From the NCBI GenBank assembly GCA_041398905.1, contig JAWKTV010000016.1, forward strand, positions 1 to 64,000: a DNA stretch of 64,000 nt, read 5' to 3'. Below are positions 47,505-57,100 of the stretch, in pieces (the first letter of the stretch is position 1; each line of letters opens with the position of its first letter). The translations under genes and the position numbers were made by a program. Below the pieces are notes generated by a model. It made no database searches and was not told the DNA's origin. It saw nothing but the letters and a program-made list of their open reading frames with translations. The DNA is from JAWKTV01 sp041398905 (GTDB taxonomy: Bacteria > Planctomycetota > Planctomycetia > Planctomycetales > Planctomycetaceae).

Positions 47505-49100
47505 ATGTCCGACGCCTATCGTCTGCAGCAACCCCCCGAGCCTGCGCAACGGCCGGGGCCGAGATCGAAACCCTTCATCCCGGATGAGCCGGTGGCCGAA
47601 CAGGAGACGCCACCGCCCCAGCGACAGGCGACCGGGCGGCTGGTGTCGCTGGACGCCTATCGCGGGTTCATCATGCTGCTCCTCGCGGCCAGTGGCTTCG
47701 GCATCGCCAGCTTCGCCAGGCTGCCTGATGACGCGGCCGTCTGGCATCGGCCGATCAACGCGGCCGGCAAGGAGCGGGCACCAACCGACGCCGAGGCCGC
47801 CGCCCGCCAGCAGTGGTGGCGGACGCTCGCCTTTCACTTCGATCATCCTGCGTGGCGCAGCGACTTCTTGCCGTTCCCGGCCACGGAGTCGGCAACGGTC
47901 TCCGTCTGGGCGAGGTGGGGCGTTTCGTTCTGGGATCTGATTCAGCCCGCCTTTATGTTCATGGTCGGCGTGGCGATGCCCTTCTCGCTTAAACGCCGTG
48001 ATGAGCAAGGCCAGACCGCCGGGAAACGGTTTTCGCATGCCCTGCTCCGGGCGATCGTGCTCACGTTGCTCGGAGTGTTCCTGTACTCGCGCGGTGCTGT
48101 CGGGACCAACTGGAACTTCACCAACGTCCTCGCCCAGATTGGGCTGGGGTACTTCTTCGTTTACCTCATGTCGCACGCGCGCTGGTGGCTCCAGGGCGTG
48201 TTCGTGCTGTTGATCCTCGCCGGCACCTGGTACTTCATGCAGGTGGGGTACTGGCAGTGGACCGGCGAGCCGGTGCCAGATGGACGTTACGACCACGCGG
48301 CGGTCAACGCCGATCCGACGAAAGGCGAGGTGCTGACCGGCCGGTTCGCCCCGTGGTCGAAGAACGATAACGCGGCCCATGCGCTCGACGTCCAACTGCT
48401 CAACACGCTCCGCGACCCGAACGGCACCGCGATGGCCGACTGGCGGGCGAAGCGAAAACAACAGGGACTCTCGTTCGGTGAACGTCTGCAGGCAGTCGGT
48501 CGCCGTCTGTTCTTCGCCAACACCGACGAATTCGTCTTCAATCGCGGCGGGTATCAGACGCTGAACTTCGTCCCGTCGATGGCAACGATGCTGATCGGCG
48601 TCATGTGCGGGCAACTGATGCTGCTGAGGCTTCCCCCCGGCCGAACGCTCCTCTACCTGCTGTTGGGCGCGGCGGTCTGCCTGGCACTGGGACGAGTCAG
48701 CGGCACATACCTGGTGCCCATCGTCAAACGCATCTGGACGCCGTCGTGGGCCCTGTTCAGTAGTGGCTACGTCATCCTGATGCTCGCCGCGTTCTACCTG
48801 CTGTTCGATGTGCTGCCGTTCAAGAAGCTGGCGTTTCCGCTGGTGGTGGTGGGCATGAACTCGCTGCTGGTCTACATGATGGGGCAACTGATGCGTCCCT
48901 TCACGCAGGAGTCGGTCGTTGGCCCTCACCTGACCGGACTACTTCAATCGCTGCTGGGGACCGACCCCGAGTTGGACGGCCCACTGTACCTGCTGCGCGA
49001 CGATATGTTCGGCCGCCTGATCGAGCCCACCGCGGTGCTGTGCGTCTTCTGGCTGATCGCCTGGTGGCTGTGGCGCCGCCGAATCTTCGTGCGAATCTGA
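47505..49100 (+). CDS. DUF5009/HGSNAT-like membrane acyltransferase
   Basis: 531 residues, intact. A Pro-rich cytoplasmic N-terminus (~1-44) precedes the signature RLVSLDAYRGFIMLLLAASG (HGSNAT/NagX-type). About ten transmembrane helices follow, including SFWDLIQPAFMFMVGVAMPF, LLRAIVLTLLGVFLYSRGA and VVVGMNSLLVYMMGQLM. Two long soluble loops lie at ~75-130 and ~250-345. Human HGSNAT transfers acetyl groups to glucosamine across a membrane; bacterial relatives likely acetylate cell-wall or exopolysaccharide sugars. The substrate is unknown. Confidence 0.88.
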   Translation: MSDAYRLQQPPEPAQRPGPRSKPFIPDEPVAEQETPPPQRQATGRLVSLDAYRGFIMLLLAASGFGIASFARLPDDAAVWHRPINAAGKERAPTDAEAAARQQWWRTLAFHFDHPAWRSDFLPFPATESATVSVWARWGVSFWDLIQPAFMFMVGVAMPFSLKRRDEQGQTAGKRFSHALLRAIVLTLLGVFLYSRGAVGTNWNFTNVLAQIGLGYFFVYLMSHARWWLQGVFVLLILAGTWYFMQVGYWQWTGEPVPDGRYDHAAVNADPTKGEVLTGRFAPWSKNDNAAHALDVQLLNTLRDPNGTAMADWRAKRKQQGLSFGERLQAVGRRLFFANTDEFVFNRGGYQTLNFVPSMATMLIGVMCGQLMLLRLPPGRTLLYLLLGAAVCLALGRVSGTYLVPIVKRIWTPSWALFSSGYVILMLAAFYLLFDVLPFKKLAFPLVVVGMNSLLVYMMGQLMRPFTQESVVGPHLTGLLQSLLGTDPELDGPLYLLRDDMFGRLIEPTAVLCVFWLIAWWLWRRRIFVRI

Positions 49101-49397
49101 ACTTCCCGCCTGCCGACGAAGGCTGCGGATGCGCCCTGATGTCGGACATGTCAGGCCCAACGTGCGGGCGACTCGCTGGCCGTTCGTCACAGGTATCCCC
49201 GGTCGATCGAAGGCACTTCCAAAATCCTTGAGCGGCGTATCGGCCGGGCCGAGTTCACGAACGCGCTGGGCTCGCCGCCTCGTCTGCCGCTGCTTGCAAG
49301 TCCTTCTGCGGCAATCGTTTATGTCGGTGCAGTGATGACCGTGGGGATTTGGCCCGAAATTGCGTGAAGGATTCTCCGCCTCGATGATCTAATTGGC

Positions 49398-49916
49398 ATG
49401 GACACCCGTGAAGAGATCAGATCGAACCGGAGCAAAGAGTTCGAAGGCGTCGTCAAGGCCCATTGGGCGGACGTCTTTCGGCTCGGCATCCTGATGCTTG
49501 GTGATGAGACCGAAGCTGAGGAAATCGCTCAGCAAACGTTCTTCAAGGCCTACACCGCCTGGGATTCGTTCGCGGGGCGTTCAAGCGTGCGGACATGGCT
49601 GTTCCGCATCGCGATCAATGTCTGCCGGCGGACTCTCACGGTCCGCAGGCGTTACCAGGGCGAACGACTCGAACATCACATCGAGTTGGCTCATCCCGAA
49701 CTGGACCCGCGCGAAGTCCAGAAGACCGAGAAGGTCAGGCTGGCCTTTCAGCAACTGCCGCCGCCTCATCGATTGATACTGACCCTCTTTTTCATCGAGG
49801 GCATGAAGCACCAGGAGATCGCCACGATCCTGGATGTGCCCGAAGGAACAGTCTGGTCGCGACTGCACAAGGCGAAGCAGAAACTGAAACACGAATTCCA
49901 AACGATGGAGGATTGA
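49398..49916 (+). CDS. ECF-family RNA polymerase sigma factor
   Basis: 172 residues. Region 2 includes VFRLGILMLGDETEAEEIAQ and TFFKAYTAWDSFAGRSSVRT with WLFRIAINVCRR. Region 4 includes QLPPPHRLILTLFFIEGMKH and QEIATILDVPEGTVWSRLHK (HTH). It directs transcription of a stress or envelope regulon. The stop is followed two bases later by the start of the putative anti-sigma gene, the usual ECF/anti-sigma pair arrangement. Confidence 0.93.
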   Translation: MDTREEIRSNRSKEFEGVVKAHWADVFRLGILMLGDETEAEEIAQQTFFKAYTAWDSFAGRSSVRTWLFRIAINVCRRTLTVRRRYQGERLEHHIELAHPELDPREVQKTEKVRLAFQQLPPPHRLILTLFFIEGMKHQEIATILDVPEGTVWSRLHKAKQKLKHEFQTMED

Positions 49917-49918
49917 AC

Positions 49919-50227
49919 ATGGACACCACGGAAACCAGGACACTGTGCCTGAAGCATGTCTATGGAGCGGCGCTCACTGAAGCCGAACACGCCACGGTCG
50001 ATGACTATGTGCGATCACCTGAGGAGCGCCGGACTACCTGCGGGAATGCCGGGAGGTGAAAGGCCTGCTGGCGAGTATCGCCGACGTCCAGGTGAAGCCG
50101 GTCGACCACGAGGCGATGGTCGGGAGTTTCGAGCGTACCGTCCGCCAGAAGCTTCAATAAGACGGTCTTTCGACCGTGGTGGAAGCGGAACAGCCCGCCG
50201 CCACCGGGACTGATCGCCGGGCTCTGA
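49919..50227 (+). CDS. Putative anti-sigma factor partner of the ECF sigma (frameshifted)
   Basis: Starts MDTTETRTLCLKHVYGAALT two bases after the sigma gene. Near 50030 a base is missing; the next frame reads PDYLRECREVKGLLASIADV, VKPVDHEAMVGSFERTVRQK and meets TAA at 50160. If one base is removed at ~50155 the frame continues KTVFRPWWKRNSPPPPGLIA to a TGA at 50225-50227. That TGA overlaps the next ATG (TGATG), which supports the longer version. The classical zinc-binding HxxxCxxC motif is not evident, so this is a divergent ASD-like protein. Length is about 102 residues. Confidence 0.6.
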
Positions 50228-50612
50228 TGATCGGCGACGGGGGAATGTCGGCAGTGCTGCGGCTGCTGGGGTGCTGCGTCCTGTGGATGATCGCGGACTA
50301 CTTCCAGCGTTATTACTTTGCGAGGGTCTTGAGCCGGTCCGATCTTTACGAGTACGCCAAGGCATCCCGGCAACGGTCCGATCGGCTGCTCCGCAGCCTG
50401 CCGGCTGGATGCTGATTGTCGGACTCGGTGGGCTGGCCATCGCGGCCTTGTCGTTCGTCACATGCTGGGGCTACCAGAATTACGGCATCATGGTGCCGGC
50501 GATCGTGGCCTTTTGTCGTGATCGAGACCGCCGTGATTGTCGGTCTCCAGTTTCGGAAAGTGAGGAGCTCCGATGCGAAGTCTGGGACTGGTGGGCGGAC
50601 GAGATCGAGTAA
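50227..50612 (+). CDS. Small membrane protein of the sigma operon (frameshifted)
   Basis: Starts MIGDGGMSAVLRLLGCCVLW with a hydrophobic helix (AVLRLLGCCVLWMIADYF), then RYYFARVLSRSDLYEYAKAS. After indels come MLIVGLGGLAIAALSFVTCW, YGIMVPAIVAF and ETAVIVGLQFRKV, giving three or four transmembrane helices in total. The end is uncertain (stop near 50612 in one frame). It is probably a transmembrane partner of the anti-sigma factor, by position only. Confidence 0.5.
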
Positions 50613-51040
50613 CCCGCAAGAGATCGATTGCGACGCACATCGCCGACGGTCGACTGCCGCGACGAGCCGCCCGACCAGAAACGGGCAGCGGGAGGACGCC
50701 GGTCGGGAGGCCGCATTCCTGTTGATCCTGCCAACTGACACTGCCCTGCTTGGAGGCCGGACGATCAAGTCGGTGCGGGATCTTCGCGGCGGTTGCGTCT
50801 CATCCCGACAATTACTCACGGATGCTGTCACTGCTGTTCGCGATCCAGCTTGGCCAGAGCATGGCCACGTCATCCGGGGACACCTTCTCCGCAGTGGTTT
50901 GAACCGGTGGATTGGGGGCGGTGCGTGGTGTTGAAAACATCGCATCGCTCCAGTACGGTTTGATGCGACGGATCGAGGGAGGACCTGCGACTGGGATCGC
51001 CGTCCGTACACTGACATCAGATCATACACGAGGACTTTCG
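50613..51040. other. Spacer before the second sugar isomerase
   Basis: 428 bases. Open plus frames run through it but have no family resemblance. GATC-containing and short inverted segments are present without clear meaning. No gene supported. Confidence 0.35.
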
Positions 51041-52033
51041 ATGGGACGCCCCGTCACACTGTTCACCGGCCAGTGGGCCGATCTTCCGCTGGAAACTCTC
51101 TGCAAGCAGGCTTCGGAGTTCGGGTACGATGGACTGGAGCTGGCCTGCTGGGGCGACCACTTTGAAGTGGACAGGCCCTGTCCGACGACACGTACCACGC
51201 CCGCAAACGCGATCTGCTGGAGAAGCATGATCTCAAGTTGTTCGCGATCTCGAACCACCTGGTGGGTCAGGCCGTGCTCGACAATATCGACCTGCGCCAA
51301 GTCGATTCTGCCCGAGTACGTCTGGGGCGACGGCGACCCGGCCGGGGTCAATGCCCGAGCGCGGAGGAGATGAAGAACACTGCCTGCGCCGCGCAGAAGC
51401 TGGGCGTCAGCGTCGTCAACGGCTTCACCGGATCGAGCATCTGGCATCCGATCTCGACGACTTCCGCCGACACCGAAGTCGATGATCGACGATGGCTTCA
51501 ATCTGCTGGCCGAGCGGTGGAACCCGATCCTCGATGTCTTCGGCGACTGCGGCGTCCGCTTTGCGTTGGAGGTGCATCCGACTGAGATCGCCTTCGACTG
51601 CTACACGGCCCAACGGTCGCTCGAGGCGGCTCGATCACCGTGAGGTTCGGTTTCAATTTCGATCCGTCGCACCTGATCTGGCAGGGCGTCGACCCGGTTG
51701 AGTTCATTCGGATGTTCCCGGACCGCATCTACCATGTACACATGAAGGATGCCTCGGTGACCCTGAACGGGCGGAGCGGCATCCTGACGAGTCACCTGTC
51801 GTTCGGCGACGCCCGCCCAGCTGGATTCCTGCAGCGTCGGCGCGGAGGCGTCCGGTTCGAGGAGATCATCCGGGCCTCAATGCGCGGCCATCCTCAGGAC
51901 ATGCCATTGTCGGTCGAATGGGAAGACTGCGGCATGGCCCGCGAAGCCGGTGCCGCCGAAGCCGCCCAGTTCTGCAAGAACACCGACTTCGCCCCTTCCC
52001 GGCCGGCGGTTTGATGCGGCGTTCGACAGTTGA
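51041..52033 (+). CDS. Cytosolic sugar phosphate isomerase/epimerase (multiple frameshifts)
   Basis: About 330 residues after joining. Met 51041 follows AGGA. Segments in order: MGRPVTLFTGQWADLPLETL, GYDGLELACWGDHFEV, then DDTYHARKRDLLEKHDLKLF, AISNHLVGQAVLDNIDLRQ, AEEMKNTACAAQKLGVSVVN with GFTGSSIWH, ERWNPILDVFGDCGVRFALE, VHPTEIAFD, FGFNFDPSHLIWQGVDPVEF, IYHVHMKDASVTLNGRSGIL and PLSVEWEDCGMAREAG. The last frame ends FDAAFDS with TGA at 52031-52033. It is a TIM-barrel epimerase with metal ligands in EVHP, FDPSH and VEWED. No signal peptide, unlike the member at 46481. Confidence 0.85.
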
Positions 52034-52114
52034 GAGAATGTTTCAAGTTCGAGTTTGAATTGAAGCCCAGGGGTGTCTCCCAGCTTCTTCAACTTAGGTG
52101 AGGAGCGGATCACG

Positions 52115-53488
52115 ATGTCCGACAGCGCTGCGGTTCAGAATCACCTTGCCCACCACCCAGACGAGTTGGTGAGCCAGTTGTGTGAGTGGCTTGCGATCCC
52201 AAGTGTGAGCGCGGTGAGCGGCCACAACGCCGACTGCCGACGGGCCGCGGAGTGGGCGCGGGCGTTCCTTGCCGACGCCGGGTTCGACGCGCAGCTCGTC
52301 GAGACCAAGGGGCATCCGATCATCGAGGCGAGCTGGCTTGGGGCCAGGGGCGCGCCAACCGTGCTCGTCTATGGTCACTACGACGTGCAGCCGCCTCGAT
52401 CCGCTCGATCTCTGGACGACGCCGGCGTTCGAGCCGACGGTGCGGCAGGACAAGCTCTTCGCCCGGGTCGACGGACGACAAGGGGCAGCTCTTCACGCAC
52501 ATGCTCTCGGCGGCGGCGTGGCTGAAGGTGCACAAGCGACTGCCGTGCAACGTCAAGTTCGTGATCGAAGGTGAGGAGGAGGTCGGCTCGAACAATCTGG
52601 ACGACTTCACTCAGGTCCAACGCGGCGCGGCCGCGCGGATGTCGCCGTCATCAGCGACACGGCCCAGTACGGCGACGGCATCCCCGCCATCACGTATGGC
52701 CTCAGGGGATCCTCGCTGTTGAACTGACGGTCCGCGGGCCGAATCGAGACCTGCACAGCGGTGTCTTCGGCGGTGCGGTCGCCAACCCGGTCAACGTGCT
52801 GTGCCAGTTGGTCGCGAGCCTGAAGGATCGTGAGGGAAGAATTCAGGTGCCCGGGTTCTACGGCACCCGTCGTCCCTTTGACGGACGAGGAGCGGCGGGC
52901 GTTCGCCTTGTTGCCCTTCAACCAGCGCGGCTTCGCGGAGTCGATCGGCATCCCGATGTCAGCCGGCGAAGAGGGATACAGCGTGCTCGAGCAGCGCTGG
53001 GCACGGCCTACCTGCGATGTGAACGGCATCTTCGGCGGCTATCAGGGCGAGGGGCCGAAGACGATCATCCCCTCCAAGGCGACCGCGAAGGTCACCTGCC
53101 GGCTCGTGCCAAATCAGCAGCCCGAGGAACTGACCGCCGCCATCGAGAGCTATTTGCGTCAGCAGTGCCCGGCCGGCGTCACGCTGGAGTTCCGCAGCTA
53201 TCATGAGGCGCCCGGCGAGCGTGTGCGACCTCAGCAGTCCCTACATGGCGGCGGCAAAACGGGCGATTCAGTCGGGCTTCGGAACGGAGCCGGTGCTGAT
53301 TCGCGAGGGGGGCTCCATCCCGGTCGTCGGGTCGCTGAAGACCTTGCTGGGGATCGACACGCTGCTGCTCGGCTGGGGCCGCAACGGTGACAACCTGCAC
53401 AGCCCGGACGAGCACTTCCATCTCGACGACTTCCATCGAGGCCGCGCCGCCGCGCAGCGCTTGGCACGAACTGGCCGCCGGTCCTTGA
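52115..53488 (+). CDS. M20-family metallopeptidase (dipeptidase-like), multiple frameshifts
   Basis: About 457 residues after joining. Met 52115 follows GGTGAGGAG. Motifs: LCEWLAIPSVSAVSGH, TVLVYGHYDVQPP (zinc ligand and Asp), DPLDLWTTPAFEPTVRQDKL, DDKGQLFTHMLSAAAWL (bridging Asp), VKFVIEGEEEVGSNNLDDF (catalytic Glu pair), ITYGLRGILAVELTVRGPNR with DLHSGVFGGAVANP (dimerisation insert), CRLVPNQQPEEL and DTLLLGWGRNGDNLHSPDEH (final His ligand). It likely cleaves dipeptides or acylated amino acids. The C-terminal frame ends SAWHELAAGP with TGA at 53486-53488. Confidence 0.88.
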
Positions 53489-53550
53489 GAGTCGCGGCGT
53501 CACCGGTCTTCCAGGTGACGGGATGCCGCGTGCGGGGATAAGGCGGATCG

Positions 53551-53630
53551 TGGGGGCGCCCCGCGACAGCGGCCGTCCCCGACTTCGCACGCGTTCCCAC
53601 CTGGGGCTGCCTTCAGAACGCTCGCCCCCG
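53551..53630 (+). repeat. Interspersed intergenic repeat, copy B
   Basis: The core GCGCCCCGCGACAGCGG is at 53556-53572. CCGTCCCCGACTTCGCACGC, GTTCCCACCTGGGGCTGCC and CGCCCCCGCGCC follow. It is the best match to copy A and lies between the M20 peptidase and the zinc-ribbon gene. Confidence 0.6.
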
Positions 53631-53664
53631 CGCCGTCACCAGCTTTCAGCACGAATGCGATCCC

Positions 53665-53925
53665 ATGACCTGGAAGAGCGACTCCGACTGGGACTTCGAG
53701 CCGCCGGATGAGGTGGACGACTCAACGGGCACGTTCGCCTGTCCCGCCTGTGGCGAGGCGGTTTACGAGGAGGCCGATGTCTGTCCGTACTGCGGGGAGT
53801 ACGTGATCGCAGGGGATTCCCGGCCGGGTCGTGGGGGTGTCTGGGCAGGCAGGCCGTGGTGGTGGTGGGTCGCGCTCGCACTGCTGTGCCTGATCGCGGT
53901 GCAGGTCGTGCTGCCGCTGCTGTAA
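53665..53925 (+). CDS. Small zinc-ribbon membrane protein
   Basis: 86 residues. The acidic N-terminus (DWDFEPPDEVDD) precedes a zinc ribbon with two CxxC pairs: FACPACGEAVYEEADVCPYC. A short basic linker (GDSRPGRGG) leads to a single transmembrane helix at the end (WWWVALALLCLIAVQVVLPL). The layout matches many planctomycete small zinc-ribbon/TM proteins of unknown function. The ribbon would face the cytoplasm. Confidence 0.8.
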   Translation: MTWKSDSDWDFEPPDEVDDSTGTFACPACGEAVYEEADVCPYCGEYVIAGDSRPGRGGVWAGRPWWWWVALALLCLIAVQVVLPLL

Positions 53926-53944
53926 TCCCCAGGCCGCCGGGTGC

Positions 53945-54045
53945 CGGAGGCGCCCCGCGACAGCGGCAGTCCCCGCTGCTCCACGCGCCATCACCACGCG
54001 CCACCAATGGGGGCTGCCTGCGGAACGTCCCGCCACTCGACCGCA
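53945..54045 (+). repeat. Interspersed intergenic repeat, copy C
   Basis: The core GCGCCCCGCGACAGCGG (53950-53966) is identical to copy B. CAGTCCCCGC follows, then a longer central insert, and TGGGGGCTGCCTGCGGAACG near the end matches the GGGGCTGCCTTCAGAACG segment of copy B. Copies B and C flank the small zinc-ribbon gene in the same orientation. Confidence 0.55.
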
Positions 54046-54075
54046 TCCCCACCAACCACTGCGGCCTCAAACGCA

Positions 54076-54105
54076 CACAGCCCGCGGGTGCGTCCGCGGG
54101 CTGTG
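54076..54105 (-). terminator. Terminator of the giant surface-protein gene
   Basis: A 12-bp perfect stem, CACAGCCCGCGG and CCGCGGGCTGTG, with a six-base loop, about 30 bases beyond the stop of the minus-strand gene. TGCGTTTG follows on that strand. The T-tract is weak, but the position fits. Confidence 0.7.
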
Positions 54106-54136
54106 AAGGATTCAGACGATCAGGCGAGGCTCAGGC

Positions 54137-57100
54137 TTACGGAGCGTTGAAGGCACCGTCTTCCTGCGGGAAGCCCTTCAGTTGATACCACCGGCCGCAC
54201 CGCCACCTCCAAAGAGATCGCGTTGGCGTTGTTGTCGGCGAAGTTGAAGAAGGCTTCGTCAAAGAACGTGAGCGGGTCGTCGCACAGGCGGCATCAACAC
54301 GTCCAGTGCACCGCCGGAGATCGAGAAGTTGCTGGTGTTGTTGGTGGCGACGTTGAAGTTCAGCAGGATCGACCGACCAGCTCCACCGACGATCGGATCG
54401 GCTTGCGTGAACACACCGCCCAGGGCACTGCCGGGGGCAATCGGGTTGAGCTGGTTGCCGCTGTTGACCTGACCAGCGTCGCCGAAGTTGAGGTACAGGT
54501 GGGCCAGCGGGTCAAGTGCGACGTCGTCCAGGTTGCCCGGAGAGCCACGTCACCGCGGTTGACCGACAACTTGCTTGACGGCGACTTCGTTGGTGATGGT
54601 GCGGCTGAGGAAGTCGGTGTTCGCGTTGGCGAACATCTGGGTATTGCGAATCGTAACCGCTTGCAGCGTCGCGGCACCCACAGCGATGTCGATACCCTCC
54701 GGCCGTTGAAGCGGTAGTTGCTGTTGAGGATCGACAGCGTGGCGGTCATGTTGATGGCGTTGACGTCGCCGAATCGAGTCCCGTGGGAATACCGCCGGGC
54801 AACGGATCGGCATTGAAGAAGTCGCTTCGCCCAAGAGTCGTGCATTGTCCGGTGTGGTCGTTTCGTTGAAGGCGTTCGTGCCGGGGTTGTTGTTGAAGTC
54901 CGGGGCGACGTTGGTGACAAAGCTGCCGTTGATGTTCTCGGCGAAGGTCACGAAGCGGATGCCGTCGCCGCCGTTGTTGAAGGAGTGGTGGTTGTTGAAG
55001 CTGAAGACGGCGTTGCTGTCCCACAGTTCAATGTCGACACCATCACCCACGTTGCGGCTGAACTGGTTCTGGCCGGTAACCGTGTTGTTCACGTTGACGA
55101 CGAGCGAGTTCGCGTCGGCACCGCTGCCGCCACCGGCCCGATCGTTGAGCGAGTCGTAGAAGAAGTGCATGCCGTCGTCGCCGAAGTCGGTGAAGGTGCT
55201 GTTGGTGACGTTGATGGTGGTGTTGCCGCCCGCCTGCGTGACGAGCGAATTCAGACCGTGCTGGCTGGCTCCACCGAGGGTGCGGTTGCCGAGTGCCCGG
55301 ACGTTGCTGATGTTGAGGGTGGGTTACCCGACACCGCATGGTTGTGCTGGATGGCGTCGTTCGTGTTGTTGGCGATCAGCACGTTCGCGGCGTCCGGCGG
55401 TGTCGGCACCGAGGGTGTTGATCGGGTTGATCGAGGCCGGGTCGCCGATGCTGATCTGGCTCGTTCCGGTGTTGCCGTGATTGATGACGACACGTTGACG
55501 TTCCGCAGGATCTGCGATTGCTTGGCGTTCCCGAAGATGTTGACCGACTGGACGCTGTTGTTGTTCAGAACGGCGTCGGCCAGCAGGTTGAACTCGAAGC
55601 CGCTGTCGGTGTGGTCGGTGACGATATTGCCGTCGAACAGCACCGGGTTGGCCAGCGGAGCGGCCGGGGCGGATGCGAAGATCGACGAGTTGTGAGTCGT
55701 CACGTCCACACCATCCTCCGAGACGCCCGCACCGTCGATCGTGTTGCAGATCAGGGCGATGTCGGCCGTCGAGAGGTCGAACAGCTCGATATGCACGTTG
55801 TCGACGGCGTTGGCTTCGAAGAGGTTGTTGCCGACGATCAGGTCGACGGTCGGGAAGGCGAGGTTGGCGTCGCTGCCGCGGGTCTCGACGAACAGACCGT
55901 GGTTGGCGTTGTTGGAGATGACGTTGCCCAGGGCCGTGTTGTTCTGGTCGCCGATGACACCGTTGATGACCGCGTCGGCGTCCCGCATCACGAGGATGCC
56001 GTTCGCCCCGTTGCCGGTGAGGGTGTTGTTGGTCATCAGCAGGCCGGGCGAGGTGGGGTCGCCGGCGGCGTGGAACTGGGGCGAAGCCGGTCATGTCGAT
56101 CCGCAGGCCGTCGCTGGCGTTCCCCTGGAAGATGTTGTCGCGGAAGCGGACGTCGCGGAAGCGGGCGTTGATCGAGCCTCGCAGGCTGACGCCTTCGCCG
56201 TCGAAGTCGACATTGGCGGCGTCGACCGCACCGTTGAAGGTGTTGTTCTGGATCAGCATCGTGCCCGGGATGCGGGAGTTGTCGGTCAATTCGATGGCCA
56301 GGTTGGCGTCGCCGTTCCCGGTGAAGACGTTGCCGTCGACATCCAGCGGCCCGCCGAAGGTCATGCCGAAGGTCGCGTTCTCGTTACCGGCGACATGGAA
56401 GCCGAAGCTGCCGTTGTTGGCGATGGTGTTCCGACGGACGTCTAGGTTGAGATTGTTATTGTCGCCGATGATGAAGTCGGCCCCTTCCGTGGCGTTGTCG
56501 CTGATGTTGTTGGAGATGACCGTCAGGCTGGAGGTCGTCCCGCCGAAGAGCGGGTTCTCCATGCTGATACCATCGCCACCGTTGTTGGTGATGTCGTTGT
56601 TCTCGATCACCCCGTTGACGACGGCGGAGTTGTTGAGCGAGTAGTTGATACCGTTGCCCGTCGCGGCGGGGTTGACGATGGTGATGTTCGCCAGCGGCAC
56701 CGTGAGAGCCGGAGCGGCCGTGGTGATGGTGGGAATGGTGACCGTCTCGACGTCGTGGCCGAACTGCGATTCAAAGTTGATCGCGTTGGCACCGCTAGCG
56801 GCACCGGCCATCAGCGGGACGAACGGATCGGCACTGCCGTAGTTGACGACGTAGCCCAGGTCTTCCCACTGGCCGATGGTGACGCGGCTGATCGCGGCGA
56901 CCTGGCCCGGAATGATCGACGGGGTCATCAGCTCGGTCGTGTAGATCGACTCACGCCAGTGGCTGTCCGCCGAACCAGGACCGGAGGTGTTCCCTTCGAC
57001 CGGGACATCGGGATCAGCCGAGGCGAAGAGCGCGTTGTGCTCCACGGTGGCGTTGGCTCCGGTGAACCGCGGATCGGCACCGCCGGCTCCGATGATGGTG

